This document shows positions 23,710 to 31,954 of a stretch of 45,133 nucleotides of DNA, one piece after another. Origin of the DNA: Lachnospiraceae bacterium (lineage in GTDB: Bacteria; Bacillota; Clostridia; Lachnospirales; Lachnospiraceae); NCBI GenBank assembly GCA_004556655.1, contig SFGF01000023.1, positions 1 through 45,133 on the forward strand, written 5' to 3'. A program made the translations under genes and the position numbers. The notes beneath the pieces are model-generated. The model was not told the DNA's origin, did no database searches, and saw only the letters and a list, made by a program, of their open reading frames with translations. Position 1 is the stretch's first letter. Each line of letters starts with the position of its first letter.

Positions 23710-24861
23710 ATGATAAATCAAACCTTTCGGAGCAGTTTTGCAGTGAAGAATTCAAGTACTTCTAAGCCGCAATCTTTTTCAAAACGTCGTGACAGGATCG
23801 ATTTCACTCTTCTGGTATTGGTGGTGCTGCTTTTGATTATCGGTTTGCTGCTTTTATACAGTACCAGTACATATAACGGAAGGGTGAAGTTTCACGATCC
23901 GGCTTATTATTTTAAAAAGCAGTTGTTTGCTACACTGTTAGGTCTGATGGCATTATATCTTGTTTCTCAGATGGATTACCATGTAATAGCACGATTTGCG
24001 CTGCCTCTTTATCTGTGTTCGCTGGGACTGTCTACGGCAGTTTTGTTTTTCGGACAGGAGTACAATGGTTCCAAACGGTGGCTGTCCCTTGGACCTCTGT
24101 CTTTTCAGCCGTCAGAATTTGCAAAGGTTGCAGTGGTAATTTTGCTTGCACATTTTATAAGTGAGAGTAAAAAGAGAACGGATAGTCTCTGGTTTATGGT
24201 GAAAACCATGGGTGTTCTTCTGCCGATTGTGGGACTTGTAGGAACGAATAATTTAAGTACTGCCATAATTATTCTGGGGATTGGAGTCATTCTTATTTTC
24301 GTGGCCAATCCAAAGTACCTGCCATTTGTAGGGGTAGGAGCGGCAGGGGTTGGATTTGTGGCTATTTTTCTCAGTATGGAAAGTTACCGTCTGGAGCGTC
24401 TTGCTATTTGGAGAGAACCGGAAAAATATGAAAAAGGATTTCAAACGATTCAGGGATTGTATGCGATTGGAAGCGGCGGCATTTTTGGAAAAGGACTGGG
24501 AAGCAGTCTGCAGAAATTAGGGTTTGTTCCAGAGGCTCAAAATGATATGATTTTTTCCATTATCTGTGAAGAGACAGGACTTGTGGGTGCTTCTCTGGTG
24601 ATTTTGTTATTTGCCCTTCTGATCTGGCGCCTGATGGTAAATGCGATCCATGCCCCGGATCTTCTGGGAGAATTGATCTGTGCGGGTATTATGGGTCATA
24701 TGGCGATACAGGTAATATTAAATATAGCGGTGGTCACCAATACGATCCCCAATACGGGAATTACCCTTCCCTTTATCAGCTACGGAGGCACATCGGTACT
24801 GTTTTTAATGAGTGAGATGGGTCTGGCTCTTTCTGTGAGTCGTTATAATCTTTTGGAATAA
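23710..24861 (+). CDS. FtsW/RodA/SpoVE family peptidoglycan glycosyltransferase
   Basis: A SEDS-family polytopic membrane enzyme that polymerises lipid II together with a class B PBP. After a basic tail of about 30 residues there are roughly ten transmembrane segments. Family motifs include KRWLSLGPLSFQPSEFAKVA, FVPEAQNDMIFSIICEETG and the C-terminal LPFISYGGTSVL. Its position before murA and ftsQ points to FtsW or SpoVE rather than RodA; the two cannot be separated here. The start is uncertain: TTG 23704 and ATG 23710 lack a Shine-Dalgarno, whereas GTG 23743 has CGGAG ten bases upstream. It follows the galactosidase by 35 bases, with no terminator between. Confidence 0.92.
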   Translation: MINQTFRSSFAVKNSSTSKPQSFSKRRDRIDFTLLVLVVLLLIIGLLLLYSTSTYNGRVKFHDPAYYFKKQLFATLLGLMALYLVSQMDYHVIARFALPLYLCSLGLSTAVLFFGQEYNGSKRWLSLGPLSFQPSEFAKVAVVILLAHFISESKKRTDSLWFMVKTMGVLLPIVGLVGTNNLSTAIIILGIGVILIFVANPKYLPFVGVGAAGVGFVAIFLSMESYRLERLAIWREPEKYEKGFQTIQGLYAIGSGGIFGKGLGSSLQKLGFVPEAQNDMIFSIICEETGLVGASLVILLFALLIWRLMVNAIHAPDLLGELICAGIMGHMAIQVILNIAVVTNTIPNTGITLPFISYGGTSVLFLMSEMGLALSVSRYNLLE

Positions 24862-24941
24862 CAGGATACTATAATCAAAACTGTAACCAAATTTCCATGA
24901 TTGCATAGAATAAGATAACAGGATTTGCGGGAGTTAAATCA

Positions 24942-26210
24942 GTGGGAGAAATTTGGATTGACGGAGAAATTCCTCTGTCCGGTCAGGTTCAGATACAGGG
25001 ATCAAAGAATGCGGCTCTGCCTATGATGGCGGCCGCTCTTTTACATGATGGAGTTACTGTCCTGCACAGATGTCCCAGAATTGCCGATGTATACGCCATG
25101 GAGAAGATACTGATTTCCCTGGGAGTAAAGACCAGTTGGGAACAGCACACGCTTACACTGGACTGCAGAAAAATAAAAGGCAGTGAGATTACGGGAGTAT
25201 ATGCGGAAAGTATGCGTTCTTCTGTGATCCTAATGGGAAGTATGTTATCAAGAATGAAAAAAGTACGGATCGTATATCCGGGTGGATGCACAATTGGAAA
25301 GCGTCCGATTGATCTGCATCTGAAGGTGTTTCAGGCCATGGGAGTCAGAATCGAGGAAGACAATGGAGTATTATTGGCATCCTGTGAAGCGAGAATGAAA
25401 GGGACGGATATTGAGTTCCCGTTTTCCAGTGTGGGTGCTACGGAAAACGGACTTTTAGCGGCAGTGAAAGCAAAGGGTATTACAAGACTTAAAAATTGTG
25501 CGGCGGAACCTGAAATATATCATCTGTGTCATTTCTTACAGGCCATGGGAGCAGAAATCAGAGGAATCGGTACCAGAGAACTGGAAATCCGCGGAGTGCA
25601 GGCACTTAGAAATGTGGAATATACTGTTCCGGCAGACCGTATCGTAGCCGGAACTTACCTTTTTGCAGCTGCAGCAACCAGAGGAATCGTAGAACTTCTG
25701 GATGCACCTGTAGATGAAATGGGAGCTGTTCTGAGGATATATGAGAAAATGGGTGGACAATGGGAGAGCAACAGTGTTAAACTAAGAGCGGATGCCCGTA
25801 AAATACAGTATCCGATTTCACAGATTGAGACGGCGTGTTATCCTGGTTTTCCCACAGATATGCAGTCGATTCTGATGTCGGTACTTCTGACAGTAAAAGG
25901 AGAGAGTCGGATCACGGAGCGAATCTTTGAAGATCGGTATAAGATCGTACCGCAGTTGAAAAAAATGGGTGCTTATGTTTGTATAACAGGCAGAGATGCA
26001 CTGATCAAAGGAAATGGAAAACTGAAAGGTGCCCGGTTGGAAGCAGAAGAGCTTCGGGGAGGTGCAGCTCTTATCGTAGCGGGATTAGCAGCAGAAGGCA
26101 GAACGATTATTCAAAATTCTTGTTTTATAGAGCGGGGATATGAAGATATTGGATATGATCTCTCATGTCTGGGAGGCAAAATTCAGATAAAGGAGCAGTT
26201 GAACAGATGA
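24942..26210 (+). CDS. murA: UDP-N-acetylglucosamine 1-carboxyvinyltransferase MurA
   Basis: Catalyses the first committed step of peptidoglycan synthesis, transferring enolpyruvate from PEP to UDP-GlcNAc. It has the EPSP-synthase-like double fold. The N-terminal GSKNAALPMMAAALL is present, and the active-site loop YPGGCTIGKRPIDLHLK carries Cys116, the fosfomycin-reactive residue. The later FPTDMQSILMSVLL motif is also present. The start is GTG 24942 with GCGGGAG upstream. 422 residues, full length. Clostridia often carry two murA paralogues, and this could be either. Its TGA overlaps the next ATG by four bases. Confidence 0.95.
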   Translation: MGEIWIDGEIPLSGQVQIQGSKNAALPMMAAALLHDGVTVLHRCPRIADVYAMEKILISLGVKTSWEQHTLTLDCRKIKGSEITGVYAESMRSSVILMGSMLSRMKKVRIVYPGGCTIGKRPIDLHLKVFQAMGVRIEEDNGVLLASCEARMKGTDIEFPFSSVGATENGLLAAVKAKGITRLKNCAAEPEIYHLCHFLQAMGAEIRGIGTRELEIRGVQALRNVEYTVPADRIVAGTYLFAAAATRGIVELLDAPVDEMGAVLRIYEKMGGQWESNSVKLRADARKIQYPISQIETACYPGFPTDMQSILMSVLLTVKGESRITERIFEDRYKIVPQLKKMGAYVCITGRDALIKGNGKLKGARLEAEELRGGAALIVAGLAAEGRTIIQNSCFIERGYEDIGYDLSCLGGKIQIKEQLNR

Positions 26211-27406
26211 AAAGATTTCATATGAGAATCCAGCTTACAAAAGCTGGTAAAAAGGCAGTGGCTTGTGCAGTGGCGGGTGCTGCGGTGCTGGCCCTGCTTT
26301 TATTTTTTGTTTTGTTTCGGGTTACAACAGTGGAAGTGGTGGGGAGTACCAGGTACACAGATAAACAGATCCGGGAATACGCGATGGATCATCCGCTGAC
26401 ATCGAACACTTTGCTGGTAATTTTATTTAAAAGCCATATAGAGGCGGAGGATATTCCTTTCGTGGAATCCTTTGATCTGGAAAAACTGGATATGCATACG
26501 ATTCGAATTCATGTAAATGAAAAGAAAATTGTTGGATATGTGATTCAGGGAACGGACAAATTATATTTTGACAAAGACGGATTTGTGGTTGAAAAGGAAT
26601 CCATGACAGAAGAAGAAATCGCGCAGCTGGAGTCAGAAGTGGACGAGCTGGAAGAACTGAAAAAGCAGGCACTTCGGGAGGAAGCTCTTCAGAGAGCAAA
26701 AGAGGCGGAAGAAGCTCTTACAGGAAAAATCAGTTCAGAGGAAGATGATGAACAGGAAGAACAGGATGACGGGGAAACTGCAGGTGAAGATCAGAGAACG
26801 GGGACGGAAGAAGATGCTCAGTCTCTTCAGGCAGAGGAAGTAGATCTCGGAAATGAAAGTGCTACAGAATTCCATGCAGCTGTTACGGATGTTCCCCGGG
26901 TAATCGGGCTGAATTCGGATAATATAACACTGGGGGAGAAAATTGAAACTGAAGATGACAGTGTATTTAATACAATTCTCGGCATTACACGGATTGTGGA
27001 AAAATATGGAATTCTTCCGGAAATTGTTTGTTTTGATGAAAATATGCAGATTACGCTTGTATATCAACAGGGCAACATTCATTGTAAACTAGGAAAAGAT
27101 ACTTTACTGGAAGAAAAAATTACCCGTGTGGCAGCAATTCTGCCAAAACTGGAAGGAATGACAGGTATCCTGCATCTGGAGGATTACATGACAGATACAG
27201 TCAATATTATTTTTTCCAGGGAATCCTTGTATACACTGAAAAGTACCATTGCTGAAATCGCCGGAACATGGGAGTCACCGAAAGAAGATACAAAGGATAC
27301 AGGTGATACTGCGAAAGAAGATATAAAAGATACAGGTGATACTGTGAATGAAGGTGTGGAAGCGGGAGAGACCCAAACTGTGCCGGAAGAAGGCGTGGAA
27401 GAGTGA
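26207..27406 (+). CDS. cell division protein FtsQ/DivIB
   Basis: A bitopic division protein that joins FtsL and DivIC/FtsB. It has a short basic cytoplasmic tail, one transmembrane helix (about residues 17-37), a POTRA domain (from VTTVEVVGSTRYTD) and a beta domain. Two unusual low-complexity parts stand out: a Glu/Gln/Asp-rich insertion (about residues 135-225) splitting the extracellular domain, and an acidic Thr/Asp-rich tail containing a tandem duplication. ATG 26207 overlaps the murA stop (ATGA) and has AAAGGAG upstream. 399 residues, long for the family (about 260-290) because of these segments. Confidence 0.87.
   Translation: MKRFHMRIQLTKAGKKAVACAVAGAAVLALLLFFVLFRVTTVEVVGSTRYTDKQIREYAMDHPLTSNTLLVILFKSHIEAEDIPFVESFDLEKLDMHTIRIHVNEKKIVGYVIQGTDKLYFDKDGFVVEKESMTEEEIAQLESEVDELEELKKQALREEALQRAKEAEEALTGKISSEEDDEQEEQDDGETAGEDQRTGTEEDAQSLQAEEVDLGNESATEFHAAVTDVPRVIGLNSDNITLGEKIETEDDSVFNTILGITRIVEKYGILPEIVCFDENMQITLVYQQGNIHCKLGKDTLLEEKITRVAAILPKLEGMTGILHLEDYMTDTVNIIFSRESLYTLKSTIAEIAGTWESPKEDTKDTGDTAKEDIKDTGDTVNEGVEAGETQTVPEEGVEE
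27280..27345 (+). repeat. tandem 33-base duplication in the FtsQ tail
   Basis: Two adjacent 33-base units (27280-27312 and 27313-27345) are identical at 30 of 33 positions and encode KEDTKDTGDTA and KEDIKDTGDTV. The duplication is in frame. Confidence 0.9.
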
Positions 27407-27454
27407 AATATCCGGGAAGGCTTATAAAAAAAGTGTGAATTTCGAAAAAAAGAG

Positions 27455-27483
27455 TTGATTAATTGGAAAAGAGATTATATTAT
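27455..27483 (+). promoter_or_regulatory. sigma-A promoter of ftsZ
   Basis: TTGATT (27455-27460), 17 bases, TATTAT (27478-27483), in the 160-base gap between ftsQ and ftsZ. A CCCC-GA-GGGG hairpin (27522-27531) lies in the leader. ftsZ is therefore likely also expressed alone. Confidence 0.7.
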
Positions 27484-27566
27484 ATATCTATATGTAACTA
27501 TACAGAATTAGGTAAAAGTACCCCGAGGGGAATAATAGATGCGTAAGCAAAGAAGGAGGAAGTACT

Positions 27567-28736
27567 TTGTTAGAAATTATGACAAATGAAGCGGAATCAT
27601 CTGCAAAGATTATAGTAATTGGTGTAGGTGGCGCTGGTAATAACGCAGTAAACCGCATGGTAGAAGAGACAATCGGCGGTGTGGAATTTGTAGGAGTGAA
27701 TACTGATAAGCAGGCATTAACTCTGTGCAAGGCTCCAACCGTATTACAGATAGGCGAAAAACTGACAAAAGGACTGGGAGCAGGAGCAAAACCTGAGATT
27801 GGTGAGAAAGCGGCAGAAGAAAGTACAGAAGAGATTCGTCAGCTGATGGAAGGTGCCGACATGGTATTCGTTACATGTGGTATGGGTGGCGGAACCGGTA
27901 CCGGAGCAGCACCTATCGTTGCAGGCATCGCAAAAGAAATGGGTATTCTTACTGTAGGTGTTGTTACTAAACCCTTCCGTTTTGAAGCAAAAACCCGTAT
28001 GAGCAATGCTCTGATGGGTATTGATAAATTAAAAGACAATGTAGATACATTGATTGTTATTCCGAATGACAAACTTCTTGAGATCGTTGATCGTCGGACA
28101 ACGATGCCGGAAGCACTGAAGAAAGCTGACGAAGTACTGCAGCAGGCTGTTCAGGGTATCACAGATCTGATCAATATGCCGGCTCTGATCAATCTGGACT
28201 TTGCAGATGTTCAGACTGTTATGAAAGATAAAGGTATCGCTCATATCGGTATTGGTGAGGCGAAAGGTGATGATAAAGCGCTGGAAGCCGTTCAGCAGGC
28301 AGTATCCAGTCCTCTTCTGGAAACTACGATTCAGGGTGCAAGCCATGTGATCATCAATATTTCCGGAGATATTTCTCTGATGGATGCCAACGACGCAGCA
28401 AGCTATGTTCAGAGTCTGGCAGGCGAGGACGCAAATATTATCTTCGGTGCGATGTATGATGATACTGCAGTGGACGCTGCTAAGATTACAGTTATCGCTA
28501 CCGGTTTGAATGATGCAACAGCGAAACAGCCAAGTGTCAGCAAAGCATCCGCTGTAAAACCTTCCGCTCCGAAGGCTGAGACAACAGCAGCTTCTGCAGC
28601 TCCGGAAAGACCTACATTTTCTCAGGGTCTGACCATGCCTAGCTATCAGATGCCAAAAGCACCGACAAGTGCTCCGACAGCAAGTAATATTCCGAAGAAA
28701 GATATCCAGATTCCGGATTTCTTAAAGAGAAGATAA
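27567..28736 (+). CDS. ftsZ: cell division protein FtsZ
   Basis: Tubulin-like GTPase that forms the Z-ring. The N-terminal IIVIGVGGAGNNAVNRM, the tubulin signature GGGTGTGAAPI and the synergy loop (LINLDFADVQTVM) are all present. A flexible Ala/Pro/Ser/Thr-rich linker leads to the conserved C-terminal peptide DIQIPDFLKRR, which binds FtsA or SepF. The start is TTG 27567: AGGAGG (27554-27559) is seven bases upstream of it but nineteen from the first ATG (27579). 389 residues. Confidence 0.98.
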   Translation: MLEIMTNEAESSAKIIVIGVGGAGNNAVNRMVEETIGGVEFVGVNTDKQALTLCKAPTVLQIGEKLTKGLGAGAKPEIGEKAAEESTEEIRQLMEGADMVFVTCGMGGGTGTGAAPIVAGIAKEMGILTVGVVTKPFRFEAKTRMSNALMGIDKLKDNVDTLIVIPNDKLLEIVDRRTTMPEALKKADEVLQQAVQGITDLINMPALINLDFADVQTVMKDKGIAHIGIGEAKGDDKALEAVQQAVSSPLLETTIQGASHVIINISGDISLMDANDAASYVQSLAGEDANIIFGAMYDDTAVDAAKITVIATGLNDATAKQPSVSKASAVKPSAPKAETTAASAAPERPTFSQGLTMPSYQMPKAPTSAPTASNIPKKDIQIPDFLKRR

Positions 28737-28759
28737 TTGAAAGATGAGAATGCACATAC

Positions 28760-28793
28760 AGGTGTCGTATCAACATACGGCACCTGATTTTTA
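28760..28793 (+). terminator. intrinsic terminator of ftsZ
   Basis: AGGTGTCGTAT (28760-28770) pairs with ATACGGCACCT (28775-28785, one G-U pair), then GATTTTTA. It leaves only about 17 bases before the next start codon. Confidence 0.82.
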
Positions 28794-28809
28794 TAAAAAG
28801 GAAGATTAT

Positions 28810-29913
28810 ATGAACGATCATGAATTATTAATGGTTTATGGGACAGATTATAAAGAGACGACGAAGAAGCTTTTGGAGGAAGCAAAGCTGGCAGAGAGGG
28901 TAGCAGGAAAAAACAGCCTGATCGGGATTAAACCGAATCTGGTATCTCCGTCAGAAGCTTCCTGGGGGGCGACTACACATCCTGAGGTTGTAGCTGGTAT
29001 CATTGAATATCTACAGCAAAAAGGATTTAAAAATTTGGTAATGCTGGAAGGTTCCTGGGTAGGTGACAGGACACAGGAAGCTTTTGAAGTATGTGGTTAT
29101 GATAAGATTTCCAGGGAATATCAGGTTCCTTTCTGGGATATGCAAAAAGATACTTCGTCTTTGCATGATTGTGGGGGGATGGAGCTGCGCATCTGTGATA
29201 AGGTTGAAAAACTGGATTTCCTGATCAATGTTCCGGTAATGAAAGGACATTGTCAGACAAAAATCACCTGTGCATTAAAAAATATGAAAGGTTTGATACC
29301 GAACACAGAAAAACGTCATTTTCATGCGATGGGACTTCACAAACCCATTGCCCATCTGGCTGTAGGAATTCATCAGGATTTTATTGTGGTGGACAATATT
29401 TGTGGTGACTGGGATTTTGAGGATGGAGGTAATCCTGTAGTTATGAATCGGGTCATGGCAGGTGCAGATCCGGTTTTGATCGATTCCTGGGTGTGTCATC
29501 AGATGGGATATAAAGTGGATGAAGTACCATATATCCGTATGGCAGAAAAACTGGGCGCCGGTTGTGCTGACTGGAAACAAGTACAGGTGAGGGAAATCAA
29601 TCAGCCATCAGAAAAATTGGAGGTTTCCGGGAAACGAAAGATTGTGGAGCTGAAAGACGCAGTGGAAGAAGTGGAATCCTGTAGTGCCTGCTATGGATAT
29701 TTAATTCCGGCTCTGGACAAATTAAGAGAAGAAGGGCTTTTGGACAGGCTGGATGTAAAAATTGCCATTGGTCAGGGATATCGGGGAAAAATCGGCAAAC
29801 TGGGTATTGGGCATTGTACAAAGAATTTTGTATGCCATGTGGAAGGATGTCCGCCTACAGAACAGCAGATTTATGAGTTTTTGAAAAAATATCTTCAGGA
29901 GGTAGATTTATGA
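28810..29913 (+). CDS. DUF362 domain-containing protein with C-terminal Cys cluster
   Basis: The DUF362 core is recognisable: IGIKPNLVSPSEASWGATTH, DFLINVPVMKGHCQTKITCA, LKNMKGLIPNTEKRHFH and VMAGADPVLIDSWVCHQMGY. The function of the family is unknown; some members are fused to ferredoxin domains. Here the C-terminus instead carries Cys291-x2-Cys294, then Cys336, Cys342 and Cys347 within GHCTKNFVCHVEGCPPTEQQ, which could hold an iron-sulfur cluster. ATG 28810 with AAGGAAG is chosen over the upstream in-frame ATG at 28744, which would run through the ftsZ terminator. 367 residues. Its stop overlaps the start of the dehydrogenase gene (ATGA), suggesting the two act together. Confidence 0.85.
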   Translation: MNDHELLMVYGTDYKETTKKLLEEAKLAERVAGKNSLIGIKPNLVSPSEASWGATTHPEVVAGIIEYLQQKGFKNLVMLEGSWVGDRTQEAFEVCGYDKISREYQVPFWDMQKDTSSLHDCGGMELRICDKVEKLDFLINVPVMKGHCQTKITCALKNMKGLIPNTEKRHFHAMGLHKPIAHLAVGIHQDFIVVDNICGDWDFEDGGNPVVMNRVMAGADPVLIDSWVCHQMGYKVDEVPYIRMAEKLGAGCADWKQVQVREINQPSEKLEVSGKRKIVELKDAVEEVESCSACYGYLIPALDKLREEGLLDRLDVKIAIGQGYRGKIGKLGIGHCTKNFVCHVEGCPPTEQQIYEFLKKYLQEVDL

Positions 29914-30896
29914 GAATTTTATTTTATGATACCAAAAGTTACGATAAAGAATCATTTGAAAATAAGCGAAAAGAGTACCCGGACATTCAGATCGATTATC
30001 TGAAATCTGAATTGGCTCCCAGCACAGCAAAGCTTGCAAAGGGATATGATGCGATTTGTGCTTTTGTGAGCAGTGATGTGGGAACGCAGACCATCGAGGC
30101 TCTACATGCATGTGGTGTGAAGCTGATCTTGATGCGCTGTGCCGGATTTAACAATGTAGATATTGACAAGGCGAAGGAATGTGGAATTAAGGTTCTGCGT
30201 GTGCCGGGATATTCTCCGGAAGCGGTAGCGGAGCATGCGATGGCATTGGCTCTGGCAGCAAACAGACGTATTCATAAAGCATATGTTCGCGTCAGAGAAA
30301 ATGATTTCAGCCTTGGGGGAATGCTTGGGTTTAATTTTTATCAGAAAACAGCCGGCATTGTGGGAACAGGAAAGATCGGTGCGGCTATGGCAAGAATATG
30401 TCATGGGTTTGGAATGAAAGTAATCGCTTATGATCTGTATCAGAATCCATCATTGGATTTTGTAACGTATGTATCGCTGGATGAATTGTTGGCTCAGAGT
30501 GATCTGATTTCCCTGCATTGCCCGCTGATGGATGAGACGTATCATCTGATCAACAAAGAAACGATTCAAAAAATGAAGGATGGGGTCATTCTTGTAAATA
30601 CTTCCAGAGGTGGTCTTGTAAAAACGGACGATCTTATTGAGGGAATACGTGCAAGAAAATTTTTTGCAGTTGGTCTTGATGTATATGAGGAGGAGAAGAA
30701 AAATGTATTTGAGGATCGTTCTGACGATATCATGGAATCTTCGGTAACAGCCCGCCTTCTTTCATTTCCCAATGTAGTGATCACCTCTCATCAGGGATTC
30801 TTTACCCAGGAGGCGTTGGAAGCCATCAGTGAGACCACCTTGAATAATGCGGTAGCTTTTGAAAAAGGAGAGAGAACAGGAAACGAAGTGGAATAA
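29910..30896 (+). CDS. D-isomer 2-hydroxyacid dehydrogenase (D-lactate dehydrogenase-like)
   Basis: NAD-dependent reduction of a 2-oxoacid, probably pyruvate, to the D-hydroxyacid. The Rossmann motif GIVGTGKIG lies in the middle. Catalytic residues sit in the usual places: Arg in LVNTSRGGLVKTDDL, Glu in GLDVYEEE and His in ITSHQGFFT. The 328 residues and the MRCAGFNNVDI motif fit the LdhA group. The start overlaps the DUF362 stop by four bases, with AGGAGG upstream. Other 2-oxoacid substrates cannot be excluded. Confidence 0.93.
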   Translation: MRILFYDTKSYDKESFENKRKEYPDIQIDYLKSELAPSTAKLAKGYDAICAFVSSDVGTQTIEALHACGVKLILMRCAGFNNVDIDKAKECGIKVLRVPGYSPEAVAEHAMALALAANRRIHKAYVRVRENDFSLGGMLGFNFYQKTAGIVGTGKIGAAMARICHGFGMKVIAYDLYQNPSLDFVTYVSLDELLAQSDLISLHCPLMDETYHLINKETIQKMKDGVILVNTSRGGLVKTDDLIEGIRARKFFAVGLDVYEEEKKNVFEDRSDDIMESSVTARLLSFPNVVITSHQGFFTQEALEAISETTLNNAVAFEKGERTGNEVE

Positions 30897-30901
30897 TACT
30901 T

Positions 30902-31726
30902 ATGCAGATTAACAAAGATATAATTACGAAAGAAGCGGAAAAATTCATTACTCATATTTTTCTTTTGCCTGAGACGGAATCTGTACGGGTAAAAGATATT
31001 GTGGTCAGAAAAGAGGAGAGTATATCTGAGAAACTGAAGAAAATGGTGGAAAAAAGCTACCATGACTGTTACAGTGATCTGGATTTGCATGTTACAGTCC
31101 GGATAAATCCCAGTGACCCGGTGACACCTTCAGAATATCTGAAACGACCAGACAGGTTTGGACTTGATGATGAGACCTGTCTGGGATTTGATTTTGTCAG
31201 CGAAAACAGAATGTATCGCATGGTCATGAGAAATGGAGTGCGATATGATATGGGGATTGATTTTGTATATGATGACAAAGCAGGTATTATACAGTTGTTG
31301 CCTGTACAGACAAAAAACAGCAATCCAAACTGGCCTTTACAGAATGTGAATCGTTTTTGGTTCGTTCAGGTACAGGCATTGGGCAAACTGTATCGAAAGG
31401 ATTATCTGATCGGAGATCATCTTGCCAATATGAATTTGAATGAAACACTGGTGCAGCAGATGGTTCTGAGAGACCTGAAATATGGTACCAACCATCATAG
31501 ATACGGGTATGAGGAGGAATTAATCTATCTGAAATACAAAAACGATTGCCCGATTCAAGCAGAACAAAAAGTTTTTCAGATGATTTCCGAAAAATTATAT
31601 TGCGCTGCGTTAGCCTATGATGAGTTAACATCAGCATTTTATCCGGATTATCGAAAGAGAAGTCAGGATTATTTTGAACTCTGGCAATGCTATGAATACA
31701 ATCGGATAGTGAAAACAGATAAATAA
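30902..31726 (+). CDS. nucleotidyltransferase-like protein (aminoglycoside adenylyltransferase fold)
   Basis: Residues 51-65 (KSYHDCYSDLDLHVT) resemble the metal-binding DxD of DNA polymerase beta-type nucleotidyltransferases (Asp59, Asp61), with the usual preceding Gly-Ser degenerated to Lys-Ser. The rest (RNGVRYDMGIDFV, RFWFVQVQALGKLYRKDYLIGDHL, LRDLKYGTNHHRYG) has the layout of ANT(6)/AadE- or lincosamide-type enzymes: an N-terminal catalytic domain, then a helical domain. 274 residues. It begins five bases after the dehydrogenase stop, so it is probably in that operon. Chromosomal members of this family rarely confer resistance and their substrates are unknown. No resistance claim is made. 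Confidence 0.68.
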   Translation: MQINKDIITKEAEKFITHIFLLPETESVRVKDIVVRKEESISEKLKKMVEKSYHDCYSDLDLHVTVRINPSDPVTPSEYLKRPDRFGLDDETCLGFDFVSENRMYRMVMRNGVRYDMGIDFVYDDKAGIIQLLPVQTKNSNPNWPLQNVNRFWFVQVQALGKLYRKDYLIGDHLANMNLNETLVQQMVLRDLKYGTNHHRYGYEEELIYLKYKNDCPIQAEQKVFQMISEKLYCAALAYDELTSAFYPDYRKRSQDYFELWQCYEYNRIVKTDK

Positions 31727-31782
31727 TTCAGGCGATCAGTTGTGAGAATTATAAAAAGAAATATAAAATTTGGAAAAAGTGC

Positions 31783-31811
31783 TTGCATTATTTGAAGGTG
31801 TATGGTAATAT
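31783..31811 (+). promoter_or_regulatory. promoter of the tRNA-Leu gene
   Basis: TTGCAT (31783-31788), 17 bases, TAATAT (31806-31811), 29 bases before the mature tRNA. Confidence 0.7.
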
Positions 31812-31839
31812 AAATCCTGGTTTTAGCAAACCAGGATTT
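31812..31839 (+). repeat. perfect 12-bp inverted repeat abutting tRNA-Leu
   Basis: AAATCCTGGTTT (31812-31823), loop TAGC, AAACCAGGATTT (31828-31839). It begins at the base after the -10 box and ends at the base before the tRNA. It is not followed by a T-run, so it is not a terminator. Confidence 0.85.
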
Positions 31840-31922
31840 GCCGCTGTGGCGGAATTGGCAGACGCACTTGACTCAAAATCAAGCGGTTAACAGCCGTGCC
31901 GGTTCGAGTCCGGCCAGCGGCA
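31840..31922 (+). tRNA. tRNA-Leu (anticodon CAA)
   Basis: The 7-bp acceptor stem GCCGCTG/CAGCGGC is perfect. The D-arm has GGCAGACGC, the anticodon loop CTCAAAA gives CAA (reads UUG), and there is a long class II variable arm and T-loop TTCGAGT. CCA is not encoded. Confidence 0.97.
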
Positions 31923-31930
31923 CTCTTTAG

Positions 31931-31954
31931 AGCCCCGATTTTAGGGGCTTTTTT
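31931..31954 (+). terminator. terminator after tRNA-Leu
   Basis: AGCCCC (31931-31936), 7-base loop, GGGGCT (31944-31949), then a T-run. Confidence 0.88.

Noticed and set aside
24904..24911. CATAGAAT before murA as a second sigma-E -10 box
   Set aside because: No acceptable -35 (ATA core) lies 13-15 bases upstream.
30902..31726. Annotation as an aminoglycoside resistance gene
   Set aside because: Only the DxD and overall layout match; the Gly-Ser motif is degenerate and the gene sits in a metabolic operon.
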